Shown piece by piece: positions 1 through 47,928 of a stretch of 64,000 bases of DNA. The notes under the pieces were generated by a model. It was not told the DNA's origin and did no database searches. It saw only the letters and a list, made by a program, of their open reading frames with translations. Made by a program: the position numbers and the translations under genes. Numbering within the stretch: the stretch's first letter is position 1; every line of letters begins with the position of its first letter. The stretch comes from Enoplolaimus lenunculus. Taxonomy: Eukaryota > Nematoda > Enoplea > Enoplida > Thoracostomopsidae. The DNA is taken from the NCBI GenBank assembly GCA_030248215.1, contig JASANG010001829.1, positions 1 to 64,000 on the forward strand, in the 5' to 3' direction.

Positions 1-539
1 TTCTGGCTTTCATATCGGGTGAACAGACAAAATTCAAATGTCATTGGTTAAAACAATAGTGTTAAGGCCGCGTAATCCCAAATGTGTGTAGCACCTATCA
101 CCTGTTGATGATGGGTCCTTTCAAACCAGTGAATGCTGAAGCTTAAAAATTTAGCACATTTTTTCTAGACACTATTCCGCTTACTTTTTTTGTAACAATT
201 TTGAGTTCAACAATGAAAATTGTTAGTGAGTTTGAAAAGCTATTTATGAGCTAATGATAGAAATTACACACATTTGAGACTATGAGCCAAGGAGATAACT
301 TTCAGAGCATGGTTGAGTTAAACTATTCTATTTTTACGCTTGCTAATGTTTATTTTTGTATTTGTGAACTGTAATCACGGGTGTAGCCAAAATTTCCGTT
401 TGATATAACGACAGCACAAAGGTTTGTCTGCGTTAAATATATAGATATATTATATATCTATATATGCATGCATGCAGGCGTTTTAGTTTATTAATATGTA
501 TATATGTATATACACAAATTTATGTTTTTATTGTTTTAG

Positions 540-36703
<36,164 letters not shown>

Positions 36704-36910
36704 AGCCAGATCTGTAATTGTAAACGATCTCTATTATTATTTTTTGATTTTAGCCAATCGGACCTCAGCGTTAGCGTATTGCTTTATTTTTATTTATTTT
36801 TTGTTTGTTTGTTTTTTGATTGGTTTGTTTCAGTAAAAAATTGGTTAAATATGTGCAAAATTGCAATATGCATATTCGGAAAGATATTAGAAACCAGTGC
36901 TAAATTGAGA

Positions 36911-36916
36911 AATAAA
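36911..36916 (+). terminator. AATAAA polyadenylation signal, EGF gene
   Basis: A canonical AATAAA lies 208 bases after the preferred stop codon at 36701, in AT-rich sequence. It is the first hexamer seen after exon 33 and fits a short 3' UTR. Confidence 0.45.
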
Positions 36917-37121
36917 CAATTTTTGATTAAGGTTACGAAACAAACAATGGTATTTTAGTTATACAATAAACCAGTTCTGTTTTGCGTTAATAATAACAGT
37001 AACCCAATATCTTGAGTGTCATGGAGCCAAAATTTAGTTGAAAAGCACACATTTTTAGCAAAATAATATTTTTTCTTTAAAAGTCGCTTTGATAAAAGTG
37101 AATAATTTACAGAACTTACTA

Positions 37122-37144
37122 TATATAATATATATGAATATATA

Positions 37145-37190
<46 letters not shown>
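37122..37190. repeat. TA dinucleotide microsatellite
   Basis: A run of TA and ATAT units ends in an uninterrupted stretch of about 45 bases. It lies in the spacer between the EGF and astacin genes. Shorter relatives lie at 438-472, 4248-4290 and 57065-57130. Confidence 0.9.
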
Positions 37191-37191
<1 letters not shown>

Positions 37192-37689
37192 CATTTTAGT
37201 GTGGACATTTTCCTGTATTGTGCATATGCAGTTATATATACACCAATTGTGCAAAATCTGCTTTTACGACGCTAAGCCCCGTTATAGAAACAACGGAAAT
37301 TGCGTTATTTTTACAGTCAAAATTTGTTATAATTCACACATATGTCTCGCCGTTTTGTTTGAAATGAAATAAAAATATCATAATTCAACCAAAACTTTAA
37401 AAAATTTCGGTGCATTCGCAATTCTTTGTTTAACTTTAAAACAACGGTAAACGCGTCTTTATATCCGATAGTCCTGAGTTCTATTTTGAACTTCAGACCT
37501 CATTTAAGTCTAAATTGAATGAATGTATGCGAGAATGAGTGAAGAATTGACAGCCATTGTTTCTAAATGGTAACATGGATTTTCAGCAGGGCTGCTCAAA
37601 TCGGAACAACAAATTTTTTAAGCGAAGTTGTTCATTTCTGTAGGAATTGATTATGCATTTGTTAGTTGTATTGGCCAATGTAAACAACA

Positions 37690-37880
37690 GGGGCGGAACA
37701 GTATTATAAGCATATCCATAAGCCTAAGCCTAAGCCAAAACCTAAGCGTAAGAATGAGCATATTCCAAAACCTACGCCTAAGCCAAACAAACAAATTAGT
37801 GTAAAGCTTAAGCTTACTCTATTGCTGTCTCATAGAAAAACTCTCCGCCCCCGATCTTTACCTGGGCCGTCGTATTAAAT
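37690..37880. repeat. TTAGGC-like hexamer tract in a dispersed repeat
   Basis: Contains GCCTAAGCCTAAGCC, the complement of TTAGGC, then AAGCTTAAGCTTACTCTATT and a CTCCGCCCCCGATCTTTAC tail. Sister copies with the same tail lie at 17880-18060 and 23880-24030. Hexamer tracts alone are at 6900-7050, 20935-21000, 22440-22510, 29070-29165 and 50610-50710. Confidence 0.7.
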
Positions 37881-38276
37881 AAACAACAATGTGTTTTATT
37901 TAATTGAGCTTTCAAATTTGGATCATTTTTGGGTTAATATTATGCTACTGGCAGTTTGAGGCGGACAAATGCTGCAATTTGCTTGTTTGAAATCCTAGGC
38001 CAGTAATCTCAATTGTTTGCAGTATCTATCACCAGTTGGTGATAGGTCTTGTAGCTTTTGAACCACTATTAGTGATGAAGTTTGAAATTCAACAAATTTT
38101 TGTATTTGATTTGTTCTACTTCTGTGCCAATTTTGAGATCTGCAATTGTCGGAGTTTGTTAATTTTTATAATCTGTACCAACTGCTGACAGATGGTATAT
38201 GCATTTGAGAATACTTATGAGCCCTAACACTAAACTGGTGAAAGGAAGAAATATTAATTGATTACAAAAAACTTAT

Positions 38277-38440
38277 ACTGTAGTGAGCCGAATAAGAGGT
38301 GGGACTGATATTTGTACCGAATATATATCAGTAATAAACAAAGGGTGGCGGAGCGTGGGTTAAAAATAAATAACAGTCCACAACCGAATAACAGGGGTAA
38401 TATCTGTCCCCCTCTTATTCGGGTCCCTACAGTTTTGCAA
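38277..38440. repeat. CCGAATAAGAGGG inverted-repeat family
   Basis: Ends ACTGTAGTGAGCCGAATAAG and CTTATTCGGGTCCCTACAGT form a complete 164-bp copy. Longer arms with GGGTCCCCATTTTGAGTCCC lie at 43556-43770 and 52040-52270 (same strand) and at 38500-38708 and 44440-44592 (inverted). Confidence 0.75.
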
Positions 38441-38708
38441 CAATCCGTTGAATTACACGTTTAGTGAGCGATAATGCAAGGTCAGTACTCAGGAATGTGT
38501 ATGTTTTAAAGTTTCTAACTCAGCTTTATTTGGTCCTGGAGACATTCGTGCACTACAATTAGGGATAATTGATATTTATGGAATCTAATTAGGGTTTAGG
38601 GACTCTATAAGCTTACGGACTGTTATTAGGGATACGGACTCCTATTGTTTGGGGCTCTAAACGGGGACCCCCATCTTACTACCTCCTCGTATTCGGGCCA
38701 CTGCAGTA

Positions 38709-39208
38709 TTTAAAGTTTAAAGATTATGCAGAAACATGTTAATGGCGCTGTAAAAAAACAACAATTACGCTAATTTATATTTTTACTATAAAATTCGTAA
38801 AAAACATCGAACGCTTGTAAGGTAATAGCATTTACCTTGGATAAATTTTGCGTAGGAAAGACAATTTAAATTATTTCAAAATATATTTCGTTATGCCATT
38901 CGAATTGTTTAAATGTCAAAAATTTACATGGATGTAGAAAAAAGTATTAAGCAAGCAGTTTTGTATTTTATTGAAACAGTTGTTTAAAATTGTACAAGAA
39001 AAGGATTTTAAAGTAATTTTCAATTTTGGACATTTTAGAAAATCAAATAACCTTTCAATTTTTAAACTATTTCAGGTGAAATATGTACAAATCGATAATC
39101 CTAATAGCTATGTTTTATTTACTCAGGTACGCATATTTGAATGCTAATATCGATTTGAAAATAATAGTAAAATCACTAAAGTATATATTTCTTTTGAAAT
39201 TTTTACAG
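38709..39208. other. Spacer upstream of the astacin promoter
   Basis: Very AT-rich, no repeats of the families above and no coding potential. It probably holds upstream regulatory sequence of the astacin gene, but no specific site is recognisable. Confidence 0.4.
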
Positions 39209-39240
39209 TATAAAAGCTGGAAAATTTTGGTTCGATCAGT
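39209..39240 (+). promoter_or_regulatory. TATA box plus TCAGT initiator of the astacin gene
   Basis: TATAAAAG at 39209-39216 is followed by TCAGT at 39236-39240. The A at 39238 lies 29 bases from the first T of the TATA box, the usual spacing. The ATG at 39322 is 84 bases further on with no upstream ATG between, so a short 5' UTR is predicted. A TATA promoter suits a regulated, tissue-specific secreted protease. Confidence 0.65.
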
Positions 39241-39321
39241 AGTGTCTTGTGCTTAATCTTTGCTGGATTTTAGAATCAGTTTAATACTTTTGTTCAGTTC
39301 ATCTATTACCTGTGAAAAATC

Positions 39322-42300
39322 ATGCAAGTCTTTTGGATTCTCTGCGCGTTCGCCGTTATTGCGCAACAAACGTTTGCCGAAGGTACGTGAATTTAGCATT
39401 TACCACAGCGTTTAGTCGTGGACTCATACACTCTGCAAATTTTTGGTTTTAGCTTTTAGTATGCGCAGCGCCTAAATGTGTGATCCACTGATAAACGCGA
39501 AGATTCCTATTAAAAACATTCTTGAAACATATTTGCGAAGCTTAAACAAGCTTCTACTTAATAACTGCAACAAGTTTACAAAGGCGATTGTTTTCGCCAC
39601 ATCAGCGCAGTTGTGGTCGTTGCAATTGACTAATTTGCTTGAATGTTTTTGTTTCAGTTCCACCTGGAGCGGAAGGTAAGCATTTGATTGGTTTTATACA
39701 CCAACATCGATCGAAACGCGCTAAAGAAATTTTGGTTGCCTCAAAGCCGTTTTAGGATTAGGCAAACTGTTCGGTTAACACTTTCGATTGCGATGACAAT
39801 TTAAACACACGCCTGTGACAACTTGAAGTTTTCTAAATTCAATAATTATTGACGTTTACAATCATGTTTGACAGTAGCAAATTCACACTACTTAATTCAA
39901 GTAAAGGTGCGTGCGGAACATGATTTTCTGTGTTGTGTAATAAAATTCTACTTTATTATGTGCACACCAGGTGACTTTTTTGAGAAGTGAGCGATGGACA
40001 CTGAAGCTTTAACCTCTAACGCTACTGTACGATATATTCACTGGTACAGTTACGTATCTATGACTGGTAATAACCGCATTTCAGTAGCTAAATAACCACG
40101 TTCTGTCAGAACATATGTGCTTCAAAAATTTCTAATTGATTTTCTGTTTCTCATTGAAATCTGTGTTAATTAAACTTCGTTTATATTTCAGATACAAAAC
40201 AAGGAGCTGAACAAGGTCAGTTTTGTCCGCCGCTGTGTTATCATAAATTTCTAGAATTATATAATTAGGTGAACCAACTGCTGCGACATTAATTGCCTTC
40301 AAAAGTTGCTAACTTCTGGCAGTGAGAACTTGCAGATGCAACTTGTAAATTTGCAAGTTTTGATTCAAAAAGAACCACAAAATTTTCAGCAGTATTCGTA
40401 GCATTTCCAATTGTCGTATGGTCATATAGCAAAAACTTACAAGTGTGAATAGGGCTTTAAGGTTTTAACTATAGTTAAAAGAAGTAAACGTTAATGCTGC
40501 TCTTTCTGCCTTCTATATACCATCGAGGTTAACTTCAGCAGAAGCTGGCAACACGATAGTTTAAGCAGATTAAGTAAATTTCGTTGCAACTCGTTCCATT
40601 GAAGCATAGTACGTAACTATCAGAGGAGTAATACAAGGAGGATAGAGGGATATATTCCAACCGAAACATCTGGAAAGATTCGAGAAAATGTACTTTTGCA
40701 GTGCTGTCGAATAAACTGTTGAGGTCAAAAAACAATAATCTGCTAGGAGTGGCCAAAACACACTTAAGAGTCCATATGTTAAAAAAACAAAGCGTACAAG
40801 TTGAACTAAACCTTTTCTGTGGAAGGGGATTTCTAGGAAGCTAAATTTATTAGTGATAATGTTTTAGCTGGAGTCGCCGATGGCGAAATGGTTGAAGGTG
40901 ATATGCGTGTGGACGAAAAATCCGAAGGAGGAGTAAGAGACATAGAAACCGGGCCGTAGCCAGAGGAATGCAAAACCAAACCATGTTGCCCTTCTCAATG
41001 GTTTAGCAAAAAAATTTATATTAATAAGCAAATTTTCGTTCAGCTAAATTGATTTGTGCCCAATTCCGTTATGCTGCACATTTTAAACGCAGTATCCCCA
41101 CGACGAGCTAAAATTATAGGCTATGCTTATGAGACTAGAACATAATCTTTAAATGAATTTGGATCTTATGAATCGATGAAATAGCGAATAAGCAATTGTG
41201 CCAAAAATAAAACGCTATTTTAAACGCTGTGTAACGTTAAAACGTCACATGTAGAATCAAAAACAAACGCTTTTTTCTCCAAGCGTTTTTGCTGCCGCGA
41301 GTTCTAACTACAGATTGCAAAATTTGTATAAACAGTCTAATCATCAAACTTTTACTCCATACAACCACTCTAAAAACGGTACGCTCCTCAAAGTAACGTC
41401 GGTCAAAAACTGTGTTTAACTCTATTATTTTCAGAGCGATCGAAACATGATTCGCGACGAAAGATATCGATGGCCGAAAAACAGTCAGGGTTTCGTAATT
41501 GTACCGTACGATTTTAGTGCATTAAGTAAGAATAAGGGTGGCATTAAGTACAATGCCATACGGTGACGTACGCTGACGGACGGTGATGGTCGTCATCAAA
41601 ACTATAACACCACCTTAATGTTAAAATGTTTTAAGCATTAATAGCACTTTAACACAAGAAAAAATATAAATTTTTGCTCCACGGGTTTTAACTGGTAATC
41701 GCGAATCAAATCTGTTTGTGTACTGATCCGGGCGTTTCTGAACTGGGTATACGTGTAAATATATGTAAAATATTTCGCATTGTGTATTATTTCGCGCACA
41801 GTGTTAATTCTAGCGAATTGATTTGAACTCGGCATTGGTTAACGCCAAAAAAGATTGAAAATTTTAGATCAAAAAGCACGACAAAAAGTGTTGGAAGCGG
41901 CACGGGACTACGGCCGATGGACCTGCATCAAATTTGTACAACGTAGGTCGGAACGAAATTACCTAAGAATGAAACACGGTAACGGGTAAGCTGTTGAAAA
42001 AATGTGTCACGTTAAGTTTAATAGCATCGTCTAAGCGACAAGATTCCGACATGCGTCCGAACTACACTCTGTTGTAATCGCAATCAAAACAGCAATTTTG
42101 TCAGAATTTAAAAGCCAAAATCGGAATTGTTGGAATGTTAATAAAAAATTAAAACGTAAGCAATTTATATATCTCCTCTGCTAAGGTCCCGTTTAAAGGG
42201 AATTAAATATATTGTGGCAAAATCGAAAAAAATTAGAACGAAAATTTTAAACCAATGAATGTTTCTTTAAATATTTTTAGATGCTGGTCGTACGTCGGAA

Positions 42301-45300
42301 TGTTGAGACAAGGCGCTCAAGACTTGTCGCTTGGCAACGGTTGCTATGGGGACGTTGGAACACCAACTCACGAAATGATGCACGCACTTGGATTTCATCA
42401 TGAACAAAACCGCAAAGATCGTGATCAATATATTACTGTTAACTTTAACAACGTTGAATCAGGTATAAATAAAGAAATTATCCTCCTAAAAATCACATTT
42501 TATGAGACTTTTCTCATATGATGGTAACGCAATTTTAAGTTTTATATATACATCGCGATAAACCATCAGATTTGAGCAACGATGGACTAGCACTGAAAAT
42601 CAGCCGTGGCATTTTGATTTAACCTGGTCTATCACTAGCTGACCATTTAGAAAAATAATTACATTACCAAGTTATATATGTATGTACTGAAATCGTCCGG
42701 TTTATCTATATTCCTTCTAAGGTGTTAAATTACTAATTTTTTCCAGAAACTTAAAACTAAGTTTGCTTTCAGCCAATTCCTACAATTTCGACCTATGCGA
42801 CGACTCACAATGCAAACTTCCGAAAGATAAATACGATTTTCTAAGGTAATTGTGTTTTTTGTGTTTAAAGCTGTAGCGCGCTGGCTGGGCTGCAGAGACA
42901 TGACTTAGTTGAGTTACTGATTTTGACCCGAAGCTTATTTAAGTTTCGTTAATACTGAGTTATGGTTGATCATAAAGTCAGCTAAAGTTTTAGCTATTAT
43001 TGCAAGATTTAAATGTAAGTGTTAGTTCGCTCACATGATCGATATCTCAAAACTTCTAATTTTGAGCTTAATATCATTGCAATGAGTTATGAATAACTGC
43101 ATTCGGGTTGAATACAAACAATATTTGTAGCACGGCTTTGCCGCTTTGCGTTCATTCTGAGACATATATGCACTGCACGCTGCTGGGATACGTCATGTGT
43201 GCGGTACGAGACGAACGAAGTTAAAAACATACGACTGCGTGCCCGAGAGCATCGCTGTCTTGCTATGCAAGTGAATAAGGAACGAGTGCACGCACAAGTG
43301 AGTTGCGCGGGTTTTTAAATCGTGTGCACAGCAAGTCAGCGATGTCCGAATATGAGCCATTGTAGTGGCTAAGGGCTAAAATATTGCAATTTAGTTATTT
43401 ATATTATATTTAGTGTTATGCATTACGAAGGAAATGCATTTTCGAAAAATGGTCAAGATACAATGATCCCGAAAGCTCAATACCAGTACGTTTGAGTTTT
43501 TTAGATATTAATTTTAAACTTGCTTATAAGATAGCGAATTTTGAAACACTCAACATACTGTAATGCCCCGAATAAGAGGGGGTAATAAGAGGGTCCCCAT
43601 TTTGAGTCCCAACCAATAGAAGTTCGTTTCCCTATTAAAAATCAGTAAGCGTGTAGCCTCTAAGCCCTAATTAGAGTCCATAGATGTCAATTATCCCTAA
43701 TTGTAGTGCATAAATGAGTCCAGGCCCAAATAAAGTTGAGTTCGAAACTTTAAAACATACTTAAGTTTTGGAAGCGGTCCCTCTCGTTTTGGAAATAGAT
43801 GCTGAGCTAAATCTTCGCCGTTATTAATTCTTTAATTTGAACGCGCTTTTGATATTTCGTATCTTCTGTTTCTTATATATGCGCAATTCACAATCACTTT
43901 AGTCAGTCGTGCCGCAAAGTATACAATATACCATGGCTATCTTTATTATAGATGGGCGCCGGATATCCGGATATGAAAAATATCCGGATATGTATCCGAA
44001 ATGAAACGTGTATCAGGATATCCAAAATGCTTTTGTCTAAAATTTTTTCGGAATAATTTGCATGGTTTCACCACCAAAGTAGCCGGAGCCAAGGTTGTTG
44101 GCCGGAACAAAACCACCGGAAAAATGGTTTTTTCCAATTTTTTCGATTTTTTTCTGAGGGGGTGGAAAAAACTGGAAAAAAATGGAAAAATATTAAACGA
44201 TTCTTAAATATAATATGGTACAAAATAACGTTCTTAGGTGACATCCAACTAATTTTCATGCAACACATTAACAGTGACCGTGTATATGTCCACCAGGACA
44301 CATTATATGTCCGAAAAACGCGAAAATTGCAGCATATGAATATATAAATGAATTTCAGAATTGAAACTTTGCCACGAGATTCGATGTAAAACTACATATG
44401 CACCTTGTTCGGTTCACTCACCAGGTTTCGTCGACAGTGGGGCGGCCAAAGTTTAGGAATAATTATTTACATTTATGGACTCTAATTAGGGTTTAGGGAC
44501 TTTATGCGCTTACGGACTATTATTAGGGATACAGACTCCTATTGATTGGGACTCAAAATGGGAACCCCCTCTTATTCAGGTCACTGCAGTACTGGCATAA
44601 TAAATACCGTTTTTAGAATTGTATCTTTTATGCTCATATCAATTTGCTCGAGGGTCAGGGTACTTCCTTTAGAGCAACAAGTTAAAACAAGTGTTAAGAA
44701 ACGAAAATTGAAGTTCGCAAACTCAAAAAACACAAAATCGCGTTTCGGATATCCGAAATAGAAAATCTCATTTCGGATATCCGGATATCCGGATAAATAT
44801 CCGGCAAGAATTGCCGGATATCCGGATATGAAAAAATATCCGATGCCCATCACTAATCTTGATGTCATTTTTAAAACGAAATTGTGATAGCTCTCGTATA
44901 TTTGTTATATTGTTTTACCGTTGACAATATTTTACTGTAAACGTTTCATTATTTAATACGTGAATACAAACTTTAATTACTTCAAATGTAAAAAAAAGCT
45001 TGTGTATTATTTATCCATGTGGTGTGAAACAGCTCCATAACCCAAGTTTCAGGGGCAACTATTCCAGACTGCCTTGAAAAACAGTGACCATATATCTAAT
45101 GAGCAGAACACCGATGGTGGATGCGTGATATGGCCAGGGCTGACGGAAGAGCCCTTCAAACATCCCAATTATGGTGACCTCAAGCCCCTGGGGGTCAAAA
45201 ATTAAAAAATTTAAAGGCCCACGAAGTTATGGAGCTGTGAAACATTTTATTGCACCTGATTCTCGGACCAATCTGGGAGGACGACTATTCTTACGCCGTC

Positions 45301-46092
45301 CCTGGATATGGCAACATTCTAATTTTAGGGATAAAATCCTCGGTCAACGATTGGGACTTAGCAGACTCGATGTAAGCAAATTGAAGGAAATGTACAACTG
45401 TGGCTCGAAAACAGTGACATCAAACCAAGGTTATCAAATTCCCGCAGGTACAGTAATCTTTAGACGTAATTCTGGTGTCTATAGCTACGCTAGTTATTCA
45501 TTTCACAGTTTCTCCATGTTCACAAAATATCGTTTTGAAAGATTCTCATTTAAAACGTGAAAAGCGTTTGAAACAGCGTTTTATTTTTGACACGATTCCT
45601 TGAAAATATCTGTACATATCTTCAAACGAATGAAATTATCTACTCGCATTGTAAATTGTAGGCCAATTTGATGACTTCAGCTTCGGATACAGATCCCCGG
45701 ACAACCTATTTGGATTGGATTTTAAAAACTCTGACGTTTTCATGAAACTAAAGATAACGTTGAGAACAGCCTAGAAGGCAATGCTGGCCAAACCTACTCT
45801 ACATTTTAAGCTTTGGACATGTTTACGTTTTAAATTTTAGACGCTATAGTATATATAGTTAACATAATTTTTTAAATTGACCAACTATTGCAATGGTTAA
45901 ACTCGTGATATTTTTACTAATTTATATTAAGTCCCGTCTCTGTAAACTTAGCCAATACAAAATTTAAATTTTTAAATTTCAGAAGTTGTAAAGGACATGC
46001 GAAGCGACTGCAGCGGTTTTACATACATTTGCAACGAGAAGAAATACCAATCGTGGTTGTTTTCGAATTGCCGAAAGACATGTGGCCTATAA
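39322..46092 (+). CDS. Astacin-family zinc metalloprotease with ShK tail
   Basis: Eleven exons give 310 codons: 39322-39382, 39658-39675, 40192-40215, 40868-40932, 41435-41525, 41868-41985, 42281-42462, 42773-42845, 43414-43485, 45329-45447 and 45983-46092. Residues 1-20 are a signal peptide (MQVFWILCAFAVIAQQTFAE). An acidic propeptide follows, with MVEGDM resembling the FxGD inhibitory-aspartate motif of astacins. The mature domain begins near RYRWPKN. H156, E157, H160 and H166 form HExxHxxGxxH within HEMMHALGFHHEQNRKDR, and SVMHY at 211-215 is the Met-turn. The family cysteines (TCIKF, CWSYV, NGCYG, MYNC) are present. The ShK module is at about 283-308. Such secreted endopeptidases act in digestion, cuticle or matrix processing; nematode NAS proteins often carry ShK domains. 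It appears intact. Confidence 0.93.
39658..40215 (+). CDS. Propeptide microexons of the astacin (18 and 24 bp)
   Basis: Exon 2 (39658-39675, VPPGAE) and exon 3 (40192-40215, DTKQGAEQ) are both phase 1 multiples of three, so either could be skipped without shifting the frame. They have GTTTCAG and TATTTCAG acceptors with GTAAGC and GTCAGT donors. They encode a low-complexity Gly/Glu/Gln spacer between the signal peptide and the EGDM motif. They are supported by phase and splice sites alone, and transcript evidence is the natural test. Confidence 0.6.
43951..44853. mobile_element. GGATATCC inverted-repeat element, hAT-like ends
   Basis: The left end GATGGGCGCCGGATATCCGG and the right end GGATATGAAAAAATATCCGA plus TGCCCATC are inverted, with many internal CCGGATAT repeats. 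A GATGGGC terminus recalls hAT MITEs, but I could not define a target duplication. It lies in astacin intron 9 and contains a CCGAATAAGAGGG-family arm at 44440-44592. Confidence 0.65.
45053..45328 (+). other. Coding-like segment inside astacin intron 9
   Basis: Directly after TTTCAG at 45047-45052 lies a frame open to 45205 with balanced protein-like composition (for example GGCVIWPGLTEEPFKHPNYG). A second frame from about 45210 runs on into exon 10 with similar character. Neither fits: exon 9 ends in phase 2, and joining it to 45053 gives a stop after eight codons. The segment is visibly richer in G and C than the intron around it. It could be an old exon, part of a transposon, or a chance open stretch. 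I do not recognise it. Confidence 0.3.
45983..46092 (+). CDS. ShK-type terminal exon of the astacin
   Basis: After ATTTCAG the exon encodes EVVKDMRSDC, then SGFTYIC, NEKKYQSWLFSNC and RKTCGL, with TAA at 46090-46092. The C-RKT-C spacing is that of the ShK fold. Only four of six Cys are present (C284, C291, C304, C308). By alignment the missing two are the first and last, which pair with each other in ShK, so the loss removes one whole disulfide. Confidence 0.8.
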
Positions 46093-46377
46093 AAAATTAC
46101 AACGAAGAATACTGGAAACATTAATACCTATTGTCATTAGTTAATAACAAAATTTGCAAATTTGGCGTGAATTTTTTCCGAAAATTTAACTGTAATTGAT
46201 ACATTTTAGAATACAAGCTTCTTTATTAAGGCATAATCGTGAAACTTGCGTAATTCAACTTTCTATATATAAGATAATCCGATATTTTCAATAGAACTAA
46301 ATTAGTTAAAAACTGGCAAACGTATCAGTACAAGATTAAATGTGTAAGTAAATATGGTAGTATTCTAAGGTTTGCGA

Positions 46378-46407
46378 AATAAAAGTTATATTTGTGATGC
46401 AAATAAA
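46378..46407 (+). terminator. Two AATAAA signals, astacin gene
   Basis: AATAAA at 46378-46383 and again at 46402-46407, about 290 bases after the stop, in AT-rich sequence. They fit the 3' end of the astacin transcript. Confidence 0.5.
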
Positions 46408-46741
46408 CTGAATTGATAGTTGTACAAGTATATCTAATATATGCTAAACATATTGCAAATATTGAATTAACACAAGTATTCAAAATATTCTTTAAAACCA
46501 TTTTTTTCACATGATTCAATATTTGTACACAGATTCATACCCAAGCCTGTGATTAAAATTAAACTCTATCGCTTTGCGATATCAAGCGATTACTATCATT
46601 GCTTGGTTATGATTGCTTTGCTAAATTCAAATGAGTTCATTTACCTCTTTGTTGACATTTTGTGCTCTGCGTACTTGCTATATCGTATATTTTGTGCGCG
46701 TAAGACAGACTTTGGATATCCCCATCCACTTTAAATATTCT

Positions 46742-47928
46742 TGGGCTGAATTATGTGCCTGATTTGTACACCAAACGTTGTCAACCTATGCGACGAGCAA
46801 TTCAGTGCATAGCTCTTTGTCAACCAAAGCGGCGAGGAATTAAATGCATAATTCGTACACCACTTTTTGTCAACCAATGCCGCGAGGAATTGAGTGCATA
46901 ATTTGTACACCACTCTTTGTCAAGCAATGCGTCGAGGAATTCAGTGCATGATTTGTACACTACTCTTCGTCAACCAGTGCGTTCAATAATTGAGTGTATA
47001 ATTGGTATACTACTCTTTGTCATCCAATCCGGTCGGCGAATTGAGAGTGCATAATTTGTACACCGATTTTCTCATCCAAGTGTCGAAGAATTAAGTGCAT
47101 AATTTGTACACCACTTTTTCTCAATCAATGACTCGAGGAATTGAGTGCATAATTTGTACACCAATTTTTGTCAACCAATGCGTCAAGGAATTATAAGTGC
47201 ATGATTTGTACACCACTCCTTTTCAACCAATGTGTGCAGGAATTTAGTGCATAATTTGCACACTACTGTCTTTGTCAATCAATGCGTCGAAGAATTAAGC
47301 GCACCAGACTTTGTCAACCAATGTGCTCATGAATTTAGAGTATAATTTGTACACCACTTTTTATCAACCAATGCGTCGAGGAATTGAGTGCATAATTTTT
47401 ACACCACTTTTTATCAACCAATGCGTCGAGGAATTGAGTGCATAATTTTTACACCACTTTTTATCAACCAATGCGTCGAGGAATTGAGTACATAATTTGT
47501 ACACCACTTTTTGTCAACCAATGCGTTGAGGAATTCATTGCATAATTTGTACATCACCTTTGTTAATCAATGCGTCAAGGAATTGATTGCGTAACTTGTA
47601 CACCACTCTTTTTAAACAAAGCGTCGAGGATTGAGCGCATAATTGGTGCAACCTTGTTGTCAACGAATGTGTCGAGCAATTGAGTGGATAATTTGTACAC
47701 CACTCTTTGTCAACCTATGCGTCGAGAAATTGAGTGCATAAATTGTCCACCTCTCTCTACCAACTAATGCGTCGAGTAATTAACTGCATGATTTGCATAA
47801 CTTGTACATCACTCGTTGTCAATCAATGCGTCGAGGAGCTCGGTGAATAATTTGTACACCACTCGTTGTCAACCAATGTGCCCAGGAATTTGCTGCATAA
47901 TTTGCAAACCACACTTGTCAAAACTACG
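46742..47928. repeat. Satellite array, 50-bp unit, about 23 copies
   Basis: Units contain CAACCAATGCGTCGAGGAAT, TGAGTGCATAATTTG, TACACCACTCTTTG. Period is 50 bp, measured from CAACC at 46871 to CAAGC at 46921 and from ACACCAC at 47351, 47401 and 47451. Most copies are diverged. The units around 47350-47510 are almost identical, which suggests recent local duplication. Short ORFs across the array have no support as genes. Confidence 0.95.

Noticed and set aside
45329-45560. ORF continuing past the astacin Cys to 45560
   Set aside because: The frame needs a donor at 45448 (GTACAG) to reach the ShK exon in phase 1; beyond it the sequence does not resemble an astacin.
45662-45772. Possible astacin exon encoding GQFDDFSFGYRSPDN
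   Set aside because: An acceptor and phase 1 frame exist, but it ends in a stop and the direct 45447-45983 join gives the ShK domain. Kept only as a remote alternative end.
46742-47928. CRISPR-like array of regular repeats
   Set aside because: The whole 50-bp unit repeats with no unique spacers, in a eukaryotic intergenic region; it is a satellite.
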